A stretch of DNA of 5,066 nt from Lawsonibacter sp. (GTDB taxonomy: Bacteria; Bacillota; Clostridia; Oscillospirales; Oscillospiraceae): contig JAAWCR010000169.1 in the NCBI GenBank assembly GCA_022793355.1, positions 1 through 5,066 on the forward strand, read 5' to 3'. The notes under the pieces were generated by a model, which saw only the letters and a list, made by a program, of their open reading frames with translations, was not told the DNA's origin and did no database searches. Of the stretch, positions 1-5,065 are shown in pieces. A program made the translations under genes and the position numbers. Numbering within the stretch: position 1 is the first letter of the stretch; each line of letters starts with the position of its first letter.

Positions 1-1
1 A

Positions 2-274
2 GACAAGATCCTGGTATGCAAAGAGTGCGGCAACGAGTTCACCTTTACCGCTGGTGAGCAGGAGTTCTATGCGGAGCGCGGCTTCCAGAACGAGCCCCAG
101 CGCTGCAAGCCCTGCCGTGACGCCCGCAAGAACGCCGCCCGCGGCCCCCGTGAGTATTTCACCGCCGTGTGCGCCGCCTGCGGCGGCGAGGCTAAGGTTC
201 CTTTCGAACCCAAGTCTGACCGTCCTGTCTACTGTAGCGACTGCTTCGCTAAGATGCGTGAGCAGCAGGGCTAA
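2..274 (+). CDS. Zinc-ribbon protein with CxxC-x17-CxxC domain (5' partial)
   Basis: The frame is open from the window edge and gives 90 residues before the TAA at 272-274. Two zinc-ribbon units are visible. The first has CKEC near the open end and CKPC 25 residues later, with the segment FTAGEQEFYAERGF between them, typical of the probable zinc-ribbon family zf-trcl. The second is CAAC, exactly 17 residues, then CSDC, which is the CxxC-x17-CxxC domain. Eight cysteines could bind two zinc ions. Family members usually begin only a few residues before the first CxxC, so probably only a handful of N-terminal residues and the start codon are missing. The function of this family is not established; nucleic-acid or protein binding in the cytoplasm is a guess. 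A strong terminator follows 14 bases after the stop, so this is the last or only gene of its transcript. Confidence 0.87.
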   Translation, partial: DKILVCKECGNEFTFTAGEQEFYAERGFQNEPQRCKPCRDARKNAARGPREYFTAVCAACGGEAKVPFEPKSDRPVYCSDCFAKMREQQG

Positions 275-288
275 TTAACAAGCCAGGA

Positions 289-316
289 AAAAAGTCCGCC
301 TTACGGCGGACTTTTT
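289..316 (+). terminator. Bidirectional intrinsic terminator
   Basis: A perfect 12-bp stem pairs 289-300 with 305-316 around the loop TTAC. The core is AGTCCGCC/GGCGGACT, flanked by an A-run on the left and a T-run on the right. Because the A-run becomes a U-run on the complementary strand, the hairpin can end transcription from both sides: the zinc-ribbon gene (+) and the DUF1275 gene (-), whose stop lies about 109 bases away. Confidence 0.9.
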
Positions 317-368
317 CTTATTGCTTGGTAAATCTGATTGTGCCAAACCTTCCGATGAAAATTTAGGA

Positions 369-409
369 GGGCTTTCACGTATGAGACCGACCGCCAATCT
401 GTGAAGCCC
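369..409 (-). repeat. Imperfect inverted repeat in the 3' flank of the DUF1275 gene
   Basis: GGGCTTTCAC (369-378) can pair with GTGAAGCCC (401-409), giving nine base pairs with one bulged T around a 22-base loop. Read on the minus strand it begins 15 bases after the DUF1275 stop codon and is followed by TCCTAAATTTT, only a poor U-run. It could be a weak or decayed terminator or a 3' UTR structure. The rest of 317-424 holds nothing else recognisable. The pairing is visible, but the function is unknown. Confidence 0.4.
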
Positions 410-424
410 AAATATTTGGATGGC

Positions 425-1072
425 TTACTGGCGGGACAGGGGCCAAAACCCCAAGGCCAACAGGGCACAGGACAGCCAGATAGCCGGCAGATCCAGAAGC
501 TCCACGGCCAGACTGCCGGCCTCAGCACCCAGGGCAAACAGGAGAATGGCGCAGAAATACAGCCGGGCCTTTTTCCGCTCCTGACGGTCTCCGGTGCGCA
601 GGAAGGCGCACAGGGCCTCCATACCGCTGCGCAGATTGCCAATGCACATGGTACTGGCGAAGGCAAAGCCCTCCATTTTCCGAAAAGCCTGAACCTGCAT
701 GGCGCAGGAGAAGGAGACCAGCGCATTGGCCAGCTGGTCCAGGGAGTGGGGGATAAAGCCCACCAGAAAAAGCAGAAAAATCTCCCAGAGCAATACCCGC
801 CGCTGCCAGTGGAGCCCGCCTAAACGGACCCGCAGCCCTTCTGCCGCCGCCACCCCTAGGGAGAAGGCCAGCACGGGGAGGAGATATCGGGCGGCACGGC
901 TCCAGTCGCCGTCAAACAGGCTCTGGCCAAGCAGGACGATATTGCCCGTCTGTGCGTTGGCAAAGACCCGGCCCCGGCGGAGATAGGTATAAGTGTCCTG
1001 AAGTCCGCCGGAGAGGGTGAGAAGGGCGACGGGAAACAGCCGCTCGGCGGCGGGATGAGTTTGCTGGTCCAT
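425..1072 (-). CDS. DUF1275 (YoaK-like) family membrane protein
   Basis: This is a 215-residue polytopic membrane protein of the DUF1275/YoaK family, close to the usual family length. Hallmarks are GGLQD at residues 22-26 in the first hydrophobic segment and FANAQTGNIV at 37-46 just after it. A related second-half segment, FASTMCIGNLRSG, lies at 138-150. Further hydrophobic stretches lie at about 61-82, 93-108, 113-130, 167-190 and 193-212, giving roughly six membrane spans. The internal similarity of TGN at 42-44 and IGN at 144-146 fits an ancient duplicated fold. The start at 1072 is supported by AAGGAG (1081-1086, minus strand) eight bases upstream. The family has no firmly established substrate; transport is often suggested but unproven. 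The gene stands alone, diverging from the DUF1858 gene and converging on the zinc-ribbon gene. Confidence 0.9.
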   Translation of the reverse strand: MDQQTHPAAERLFPVALLTLSGGLQDTYTYLRRGRVFANAQTGNIVLLGQSLFDGDWSRAARYLLPVLAFSLGVAAAEGLRVRLGGLHWQRRVLLWEIFLLFLVGFIPHSLDQLANALVSFSCAMQVQAFRKMEGFAFASTMCIGNLRSGMEALCAFLRTGDRQERKKARLYFCAILLFALGAEAGSLAVELLDLPAIWLSCALLALGFWPLSRQ

Positions 1073-1146
1073 ATGATAGGCTCCTTGCTTTTCAAATCAA
1101 TTTACGATGAAATCCTAACCGAGGCTGCGGAAAGATTGGGCACATG

Positions 1147-1167
1147 AAAAGAATCAAAGATTCTTTT
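1147..1167. repeat. Perfect AT-rich palindrome, possible operator
   Basis: AAAAGAATC (1147-1155), spacer AAA, then GATTCTTTT (1159-1167) form a perfect inverted repeat with 9-bp arms. It lies in the divergent intergenic region, about +5 to +25 relative to the leftward start inferred from the TATAAT box at 1179-1184. That is a classic position for a repressor site. The arms are too AT-rich and the spacer too short to suggest a strong RNA hairpin. It does not match the Fur, PerR, Rex or HcpR consensus sequences that I know. Confidence 0.5.
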
Positions 1168-1178
1168 TACACTGTTTA

Positions 1179-1207
1179 ATTATAACGCTGGTTTTTCCAA
1201 AAGGAAA
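1179..1207 (-). promoter_or_regulatory. Putative leftward promoter for the DUF1275 gene
   Basis: On the minus strand there is a perfect TATAAT at 1184-1179. Seventeen bases upstream lies a poor -35 hexamer, TTTCCT (1207-1202). Transcription would start near 1172, leaving a 5' leader of about 100 bases before the ATG at 1072. The -35 region overlaps a small palindrome, TTTCC-AAAA-GGAAA (1194-1207), so an activator or repressor could act here. The weak -35 is the main doubt. Confidence 0.5.
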
Positions 1208-1219
1208 GAAAAAAATTCA

Positions 1220-1248
1220 TTGCAAAAAAATCAATCATCGGTTATACT
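1220..1248 (+). promoter_or_regulatory. Sigma-A type promoter for the DUF1858 gene
   Basis: TTGCAA (1220-1225) and TATACT (1243-1248) are separated by exactly 17 bases, with A-rich sequence upstream resembling an UP element. The expected start is near 1255, giving a leader of about 28 bases. The -35 box lies only 12 bases from the putative leftward -35, so the two promoters sit back to back. Confidence 0.8.
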
Positions 1249-1282
1249 ATGTCCATCCTAGAGATAAACGGAGGAATTTATC

Positions 1283-1480
1283 ATGACCATTACCAAAGAC
1301 ACCATCATTGGCGACATTCTGAAGGTTGCGCCCCAGGCTGCCCCCATCTTTATGGGTATCGGCATGCACTGCCTGGGCTGTCCCGCCTCCCAGGGCGAGA
1401 CAGTAGAGCAGGCTTGCTCCGTCCACGGGGTTGATGTCAACGAGCTGCTGGCTCAGGTCAACAAGCTGATTGGCAAGTAA
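1283..1480 (+). CDS. DUF1858 domain protein (hybrid-cluster-protein-associated redox disulfide type)
   Basis: This is a complete 65-residue protein filling the whole DUF1858 domain. The N-terminal half, MTITKDTIIGDILKVAPQ, is the usual helix-forming start. The diagnostic loop GIGMHCLGCP follows, with Cys30 and Cys33 as a CxxC pair, and a third cysteine, Cys45, sits in EQACSVHG. This H-C-x-G-C pattern is that of the family named for its frequent link to hybrid cluster protein, where the cysteines are thought to form a redox disulfide. The biochemical role is not established. GGAGGA (1270-1275) lies seven bases before the ATG. The gene has its own promoter and its own terminator at 1488-1517, so it is a single-gene transcript. 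No hybrid cluster protein gene is in the window. Confidence 0.92.
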   Translation: MTITKDTIIGDILKVAPQAAPIFMGIGMHCLGCPASQGETVEQACSVHGVDVNELLAQVNKLIGK

Positions 1481-1487
1481 AAATAAC

Positions 1488-1517
1488 CGCCCTCCTGTAG
1501 GAGGGCGATTACTTTTT
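1488..1517 (+). terminator. Intrinsic terminator of the DUF1858 gene
   Basis: CGCCCTCC (1488-1495) pairs perfectly with GGAGGGCG (1500-1507) around the loop TGTA. A GATTAC interval and TTTTT at 1513-1517 follow. The stem can extend by a few A-T pairs past one mismatch. It starts eight bases after the stop codon and isolates the DUF1858 gene from the next operon. Confidence 0.88.
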
Positions 1518-1519
1518 CC

Positions 1520-1548
1520 TTTACAGACGGGAGAGTTTGTGGTAAGAT
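1520..1548 (+). promoter_or_regulatory. Promoter of the flavoprotein-trmK-nif3 operon
   Basis: TTTACA (1520-1525), a 17-base spacer and TAAGAT (1543-1548) form a promoter. The TG at 1540-1541 gives an extended -10 (TGG before TAAGAT). Transcription would begin near 1555, about 30 bases ahead of the chosen start at 1584. The start region contains the overlapping palindromes AACGTT and TTCGAA (1557-1565), which could hold a regulatory site. The promoter lies just after the preceding terminator, as expected for an independent operon. Confidence 0.7.
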
Positions 1549-1571
1549 AAGTACAAACGTTCGAAATGGAT

Positions 1572-1578
1572 GAGGTGG
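1572..1578 (+). promoter_or_regulatory. Ribosome binding site that favours the 1584 start
   Basis: GAGGTGG lies five bases before the ATG at 1584. The in-frame ATG at 1566 precedes this site and has no good purine-rich sequence ahead of it, and homologous proteins begin directly with the first beta strand encoded from 1584. The shorter start is therefore preferred. Confidence 0.7.
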
Positions 1579-1583
1579 TACAA

Positions 1584-2177
1584 ATGAAATTTTGCATCCT
1601 GCTGGGCAGTCCCAGACGGGAGGGCAACACCGCTGCCCTGCTCGCTCCCTTCCTGGAGGAGTGCGAGAGGATGGGAATGGAGACTGACGTAGTCCCGCTG
1701 TACGACCGGGCTGTTAACCCCTGTCTGGGGTGTATGGCCTGTCAGGACTGCATGGATGGGCTGGGCTGCGTTCAGGATGACGATTTTGATGAAATTTTTC
1801 AGGCCTTGGCCAGCTGTGACGTTATCGTGCTGTCCACCCCTATCTACTCATTTTTCTGTACCGCTCCCATGAAGGCGTTGCTGGATCGGATGATTTACGC
1901 CGGGGTGAAAAATTACGGGCGGGAGAAGGGGCCGAAACTGCTGGAGGGGAAGCGAGTGGTATCCATCGTCACCTGTGGATATCCCCCAGAGCGGGGGGCC
2001 GACCTGTGGGAGGAGGCTCTGAAGCGCTTCTGCCGGCACGGAGGCTTGGAGTACATGGGTATGCTCTGCCGCCGGGACTGGGGCAGGGGGGAGCCCTTTA
2101 TGAATGAGGAACGGGAACAGGCGGCGCGGGACTTCGTCCAGGCCATCCGGATGTCCATCCGGGCGGAGGCGCTATGA
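1584..2177 (+). CDS. Flavodoxin-fold NADPH-dependent FMN reductase / iron-sulfur flavoprotein-like
   Basis: This 197-residue cytoplasmic flavoprotein starts with the first beta strand, then the FMN-phosphate loop GSPRREGNT at residues 8-16. The second FMN-binding loop is STPIYSFFCTAPMK at 84-97, typical of the NADPH-dependent FMN reductase family. Between them is a compact cysteine group, C47, C50, C53, C56 and C62, followed by DDDF. Iron-sulfur flavoproteins bind a 4Fe-4S cluster with CX2CX2CX4-7C. Here the last cysteine is eight residues after the third and an extra cysteine (C56) sits between them, so cluster binding is plausible but not certain. Otherwise the protein could use the cysteines for redox chemistry without a metal. 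The substrate is unknown. The stop overlaps the trmK start by four bases (ATGA), so the two are translationally coupled. An alternative start at 1566 would add six residues. Confidence 0.85.
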   Translation: MKFCILLGSPRREGNTAALLAPFLEECERMGMETDVVPLYDRAVNPCLGCMACQDCMDGLGCVQDDDFDEIFQALASCDVIVLSTPIYSFFCTAPMKALLDRMIYAGVKNYGREKGPKLLEGKRVVSIVTCGYPPERGADLWEEALKRFCRHGGLEYMGMLCRRDWGRGEPFMNEEREQAARDFVQAIRMSIRAEAL

Positions 2178-2875
2178 GGCGGCTGGAGTTGTCCCCCCGT
2201 TTGCAGACGGTGGCGGACCTGGTGCGGCCGGGCGCCCGTTTGGCCGACGTGGGGACCGATCACGCCTACCTTCCGGCGGCGCTGCTTCTGGAGGGGCGGA
2301 TACCCTTTGCCATTGCCGCCGACCTGCGGCAGGGGCCCCTGGAACGCGCCAGGGCTACTGTGCGGGAGTACGGCCTGACGGGAAAGGCGGCCTTCCGCCT
2401 GTGTGACGGGCTGCGGGGGATTCGTCCCGATGAGGTGGACGCTATAGCCATCGCGGGCATGGGGGGGGAGACAATTGCCGCTATTTTAGAGGCCGCTCCC
2501 TGGACCCGAGAGGGGGATGTGCCCCTGATCCTGCAGCCCATGTCCTCTATGCCGGATTTGAGAAAATGGCTGGGGGAGAACGGCTATCACATTGAGGAGG
2601 AGCGGCTGGCCAGGGAGGGGGCGGTCATCTATACGGTCCTGTCTGTCCGGGCGGGGGAGATGCCCCCTGCAACCCCGGCGGAGCTGTGGGCGGGGAAGAA
2701 CAACGGAAGCCCTCTGCGAGGGGCGTGGCTGGATCGGTGGCTTGCCCGTACCCGGAGGGCGCTGGACGGTATGGCTCAGGCGCAAGAGGAGGACGTGCCC
2801 CGCCGCCGGGAGCTGGAGGAAGTATTCAGCGGCCTGACGGAAATGAAAAAGGAGTGGGAACAGTGGCAAATGTAA
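2174..2875 (+). CDS. trmK: tRNA (adenine(22)-N1)-methyltransferase TrmK
   Basis: This 233-residue class I methyltransferase uses S-adenosylmethionine to methylate N1 of adenine 22 in the D-loop region of tRNAs, in the cytoplasm. Visible motifs are ADVGTDHAYLP at residues 24-34 (motif I, methyl-donor loop), AADLRQGPLERA at 48-59 with Asp50 as the likely ribose-binding acid, and CDGL at 77-80. The family-typical AGMGGE follows at 94-99, with LQPM and DLRKWL after it. The C-terminal part, from about residue 185 onward, is charged and helical, matching the coiled-coil extension of TrmK proteins. GGAGG (2165-2169) lies four bases before the ATG inside the end of the flavoprotein gene. The end overlaps nif3 by 13 bases. 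The trmK-nif3 pairing is common in Firmicutes (yqfN-yqfO in Bacillus) and supports the call. Confidence 0.93.
   Translation: MRRLELSPRLQTVADLVRPGARLADVGTDHAYLPAALLLEGRIPFAIAADLRQGPLERARATVREYGLTGKAAFRLCDGLRGIRPDEVDAIAIAGMGGETIAAILEAAPWTREGDVPLILQPMSSMPDLRKWLGENGYHIEEERLAREGAVIYTVLSVRAGEMPPATPAELWAGKNNGSPLRGAWLDRWLARTRRALDGMAQAQEEDVPRRRELEEVFSGLTEMKKEWEQWQM
2849..2854 (+). promoter_or_regulatory. Ribosome binding site setting a GTG start for nif3
   Basis: AAGGAG lies inside the end of trmK, eight bases before the GTG at 2863. It marks that GTG as the start. An ATG far upstream at 2686 in the same frame would add about 59 residues with no family similarity, simply reading trmK in another frame. 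Confidence 0.85.
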
Positions 2876-3660
2876 GGGATATTTATGATTTTATCGATTC
2901 TATCGCCCCATTTCACATTCAGGAGGACTTTGATAACGCCGGGTTTCTGGTGGGCCGGAGTGGCCGGAGTGTGAAAACGATGTTAGTGGCGTTGGATATC
3001 ACGCTAGAGGTTGTGGCGGAGGCGGGCCGCCAGGGGGCGGACCTGATTGTGGCCCACCATCCAATCATTTTCCATCCGGTGAAGTCGGTCACCGACGAGA
3101 CCGTCACCGGGCAAATTCTGGTGGAGCTGCTGGAACAGCGGATTGCCGCCATCTGTGCCCACACCAATCTGGACGCCGCCCACGGCGGGGTTAATGGCTG
3201 TCTGGCCCAGGCCCTGGAGCTGTCTGAGATAGGCCAGCTCAGTCAGGCAGGGGTGGACGGCCAGGGCCGAGCCTACGGCATCGGTCGGGTGGGGCTGTCC
3301 CACCGTTTGGGACTGTCCGTAGCGGAATATGCAGCCTATGTCAAGGCGCGGCTGGGCGCAAGCTCGGTGCGATTTACGGACGGAGGCAAGCCCGTGGAGA
3401 AGGTGGCGGTGGGCGGCGGGGCCTGCGGTTCAATGCTGGAGAACGCGATTGCGGCGGGCTGTGACACCTTTGTCACCGCCGACCTGAAATACAACCAGTT
3501 TCTGGACGCCCGGGCCCTGGGCTTGAATCTGCTGGATGCAGGGCATTTCCCAACGGAAAATGTGGTGTGCGCCCCGCTGGCGGCCCGGCTGAGTAAAGCC
3601 TTTCCGGATAGTTCCGTCCTGGTTTCTCAAGTCCATCATGAGATTTATCAGGCTGTATAG
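2863..3660 (+). CDS. Nif3-like dinuclear metal center protein
   Basis: This 265-residue protein begins with GTG and belongs to the Nif3/YbgI/YqfO family. Known members form ring-shaped hexamers with a two-metal site in each subunit. The metal ligands are visible: H65 and H66 in AHHPIIFHP, D104 in AHTNLDAAHGGVN, and H228 and E232 in DAGHFPTE. These align in order and spacing with the ligands known from E. coli YbgI. The N-terminal EDFDNAGFLVG (21-31) and VTADLKYNQFLDA, encoded just before the last ligand pair, are also family hallmarks. It is the short form, without the central PII-like insert of the roughly 370-residue YqfO type. The enzymatic role is unsettled; a GTP cyclohydrolase I type 2 label sometimes seen for the family is doubtful. 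It overlaps trmK by 13 bases and is the last gene of the operon. Confidence 0.93.
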   Translation: MANVRDIYDFIDSIAPFHIQEDFDNAGFLVGRSGRSVKTMLVALDITLEVVAEAGRQGADLIVAHHPIIFHPVKSVTDETVTGQILVELLEQRIAAICAHTNLDAAHGGVNGCLAQALELSEIGQLSQAGVDGQGRAYGIGRVGLSHRLGLSVAEYAAYVKARLGASSVRFTDGGKPVEKVAVGGGACGSMLENAIAAGCDTFVTADLKYNQFLDARALGLNLLDAGHFPTENVVCAPLAARLSKAFPDSSVLVSQVHHEIYQAV

Positions 3661-3664
3661 CGAC

Positions 3665-3694
3665 AAAAAAGTACCGGAGAACCGGTACTTTTTT
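3665..3694. terminator. Bidirectional intrinsic terminator between nif3 and purD
   Basis: A 13-bp perfect stem pairs AAAAAAGTACCGG (3665-3677) with CCGGTACTTTTTT (3682-3694) around the loop AGAA. It lies four bases after the nif3 stop and eight bases from the purD stop. With an A-run on one side and a T-run on the other, it serves both converging transcripts. Confidence 0.92.
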
Positions 3695-3702
3695 AATACG
3701 GA

Positions 3703-4959
3703 TCAAACCTTTCCAATATCGGTGCGGAAGTGCATGTCCTGGAAGGAGATAGGGGCTGCGGCGGCATAGGCTTTGCGAATAGCCCCCTCCAGAGAGGAGC
3801 CAACGGCGGTAACCCCCAGGACGCGACCGCCAGCGGTGAGGATTTGGCCGTTTTCCGCCTTCGTCCCGGCGTGGAAGACGGTGGCCCCCAGCTTTTCAGC
3901 CTCCTCCAGCCCGGAGATGGGATAGCCGCCCTTGTAGCTGATGGGATACCCTCCCGAGGCCAGCACCAGACAGCAGGCGGCCCCAGACTTCCACTGAATG
4001 TCCACCTGGTCCAGGGTGCCGTCCACGCAGGCCTGGAAAATTTCCATCAGGTCGGTGTCCAGCATGGACAGGATGGGCTGGGTCTCCGGGTCACCGAACC
4101 GGGCGTTGTACTCCACCACCCGGGGGCCGTCTTTCGTTAACATAAGACCAAAATATATTATGCCCTTAAAGGGGCGGCCCTCCGCCTTCAGTGCTGCCAC
4201 AGTAGGCAGAAAAATCTCCCGCATGCAAAGCTCCGCAATTTCCGGGGTGTAGTTGGGGGAGGGGCAGAAGGCCCCCATGCCGCCGGTGTTGGGGCCCTGG
4301 TTGCCGTCAAAAGCCCGTTTGTGGTCCTGGCTGGACAGCATGGGAACCAGGTGCTCCCCGTCGCAGAAGGCCAGTACGGTCACCTCCGGGCCCGTCATAC
4401 ACTCCTCAATCACCACGGTGGAGCCGGACTCCCCGAACTTTTTGTCTTCCATCATCTCCCGAGTGGCGGTTTGCGCCTCTTCTACGGTAGAAGCTACCAC
4501 CACGCCCTTGCCCAAGGCCAGGCCGTCCGCCTTGACCACAATGGGTGCGCCTTGTTCCCGAATGTAGGTCAGAGCGCTGTCCAGGTCGGTGAAGGTCTCA
4601 TATTTTGCGGTGGGGATGTGGTATTTTTTCATCAGTTCTTTGGAAAAGGCCTTGCTGGCCTCGATGATGGCGGCGTTGGCCCGGGGGCCGAAGGCGGGGA
4701 TGCCCGCCGCCTCCAGGGCGTCCACCATGCCCAGGGCCAGGGGGTCGTCCGGGGCCACCATGACAAAATCCATAGCGTTTTCCCTGGCCCATTTGACCAT
4801 CCCGTCCACATCGGTGGCTTTGATGGGGACGCACTGGGCCACCTGGGCGATGCCCCCGTTGCCCGGGGCGCAGTACAGCTTTGTCACCTTGGGCGACTGG
4901 GCCAGCTTCCAGCAGATGGCGTGCTCACGGCCGCCTCCGCCTACGACTAAAACTTTCAT
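3703..4959 (-). CDS. purD: Phosphoribosylamine-glycine ligase (GAR synthetase)
   Basis: This 418-residue enzyme catalyses the second step of purine synthesis, joining phosphoribosylamine and glycine with ATP to give GAR, in the cytoplasm. The order of domains is clear. The N-terminal motif GGGGREHA is at residues 7-14. GPRANAAIIEASKAFSKELM lies at 91-110, VVKADGLALGKGV (ATP-grasp) at 141-153, and QGPNTGGMGA at 221-230. The metal-binding signature EYNARFGDPETQ is at 283-294, and the C-terminal LTAGGRVLGV at 374-383. The usual GPEAPL segment reads APDDPL (69-74), a conservative variant. The start at 4959 is chosen because homologues begin with the KVLVVGGGGRE strand. AGGAAAGG (4970-4977, minus strand) is ten bases upstream. 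A longer in-frame start at 5049 adds 30 residues unlike the family. Being a monofunctional purD, it is probably the last gene of a leftward pur cluster. Confidence 0.96.
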   Translation of the reverse strand: MKVLVVGGGGREHAICWKLAQSPKVTKLYCAPGNGGIAQVAQCVPIKATDVDGMVKWARENAMDFVMVAPDDPLALGMVDALEAAGIPAFGPRANAAIIEASKAFSKELMKKYHIPTAKYETFTDLDSALTYIREQGAPIVVKADGLALGKGVVVASTVEEAQTATREMMEDKKFGESGSTVVIEECMTGPEVTVLAFCDGEHLVPMLSSQDHKRAFDGNQGPNTGGMGAFCPSPNYTPEIAELCMREIFLPTVAALKAEGRPFKGIIYFGLMLTKDGPRVVEYNARFGDPETQPILSMLDTDLMEIFQACVDGTLDQVDIQWKSGAACCLVLASGGYPISYKGGYPISGLEEAEKLGATVFHAGTKAENGQILTAGGRVLGVTAVGSSLEGAIRKAYAAAAPISFQDMHFRTDIGKV

Positions 4960-4975
4960 GTATAAACAACCTTTC

Positions 4976-5065
4976 CTATAATTCTCCCCAATCAATACAG
5001 CCAGGTGCATTCTGAGATTGGAAAAACTCCAAAGCGCACTCCATAGCATCGGAGGCCGGTATTAC
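4976..5065 (-). CDS. Possible C-terminal end of the gene upstream of purD (partial)
   Basis: One minus-strand frame is open from the window edge for 29 codons and ends with TAG at 4976-4978, 16 bases before the purD ATG. The stop overlaps the purD ribosome binding site, which is normal operon spacing. The residues include DAMECALEFF and a terminal CIDWGEL. I do not recognise them, and they do not resemble the usual ends of PurH, PurN or PurE. Codon third positions are less GC-rich than in purD, and a 29-codon open frame can arise by chance, so this may be non-coding leader. No clear promoter was found in 4960-5066. Confidence 0.35.
   Translation of the reverse strand, partial: VIPASDAMECALEFFQSQNAPGCIDWGEL

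Noticed and set aside
54..278. Plus-strand open frame overlapping the zinc-ribbon gene
   Set aside because: The product is serine-, alanine- and proline-rich with no motif, while the other frame shows eight correctly spaced zinc-binding cysteines.
381..404. Seven-codon open frame (MRPTANL) preceded by AGGAGG, resembling a leader peptide
   Set aside because: There is no promoter ahead of it, no plus-strand gene after it to regulate, and it lies inside the inverted repeat at 369-409 on the strand opposite to local transcription.
401..823. Plus-strand open frame of 140 codons antisense to the DUF1275 gene
   Set aside because: It lies opposite a well-supported membrane protein gene, has low-complexity Q- and G-rich composition, and has no good ribosome binding site.
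1247..1630. Minus-strand open frame of 127 codons across DUF1858 and the flavoprotein start
   Set aside because: It runs through a promoter, a terminator hairpin and two genuine plus-strand gene segments, and its protein has no family features.
2686..2862. N-terminal extension of nif3 back to the ATG at 2686
   Set aside because: The added residues are an out-of-frame reading of trmK. The family's N-terminus begins at the GTG at 2863, which has a well-placed AAGGAG.
4321..4950. Long plus-strand open frame of 209 codons antisense to purD
   Set aside because: It is a mirror of the GC-rich purD reading frame, contains no recognisable domain, and purD itself is unmistakable across its full length.
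4960..5049. Longer purD start at 5049
   Set aside because: The 30 extra residues do not resemble PurD N-termini. The glycine-rich nucleotide-binding strand normally follows the initiator directly, as it does from 4959.
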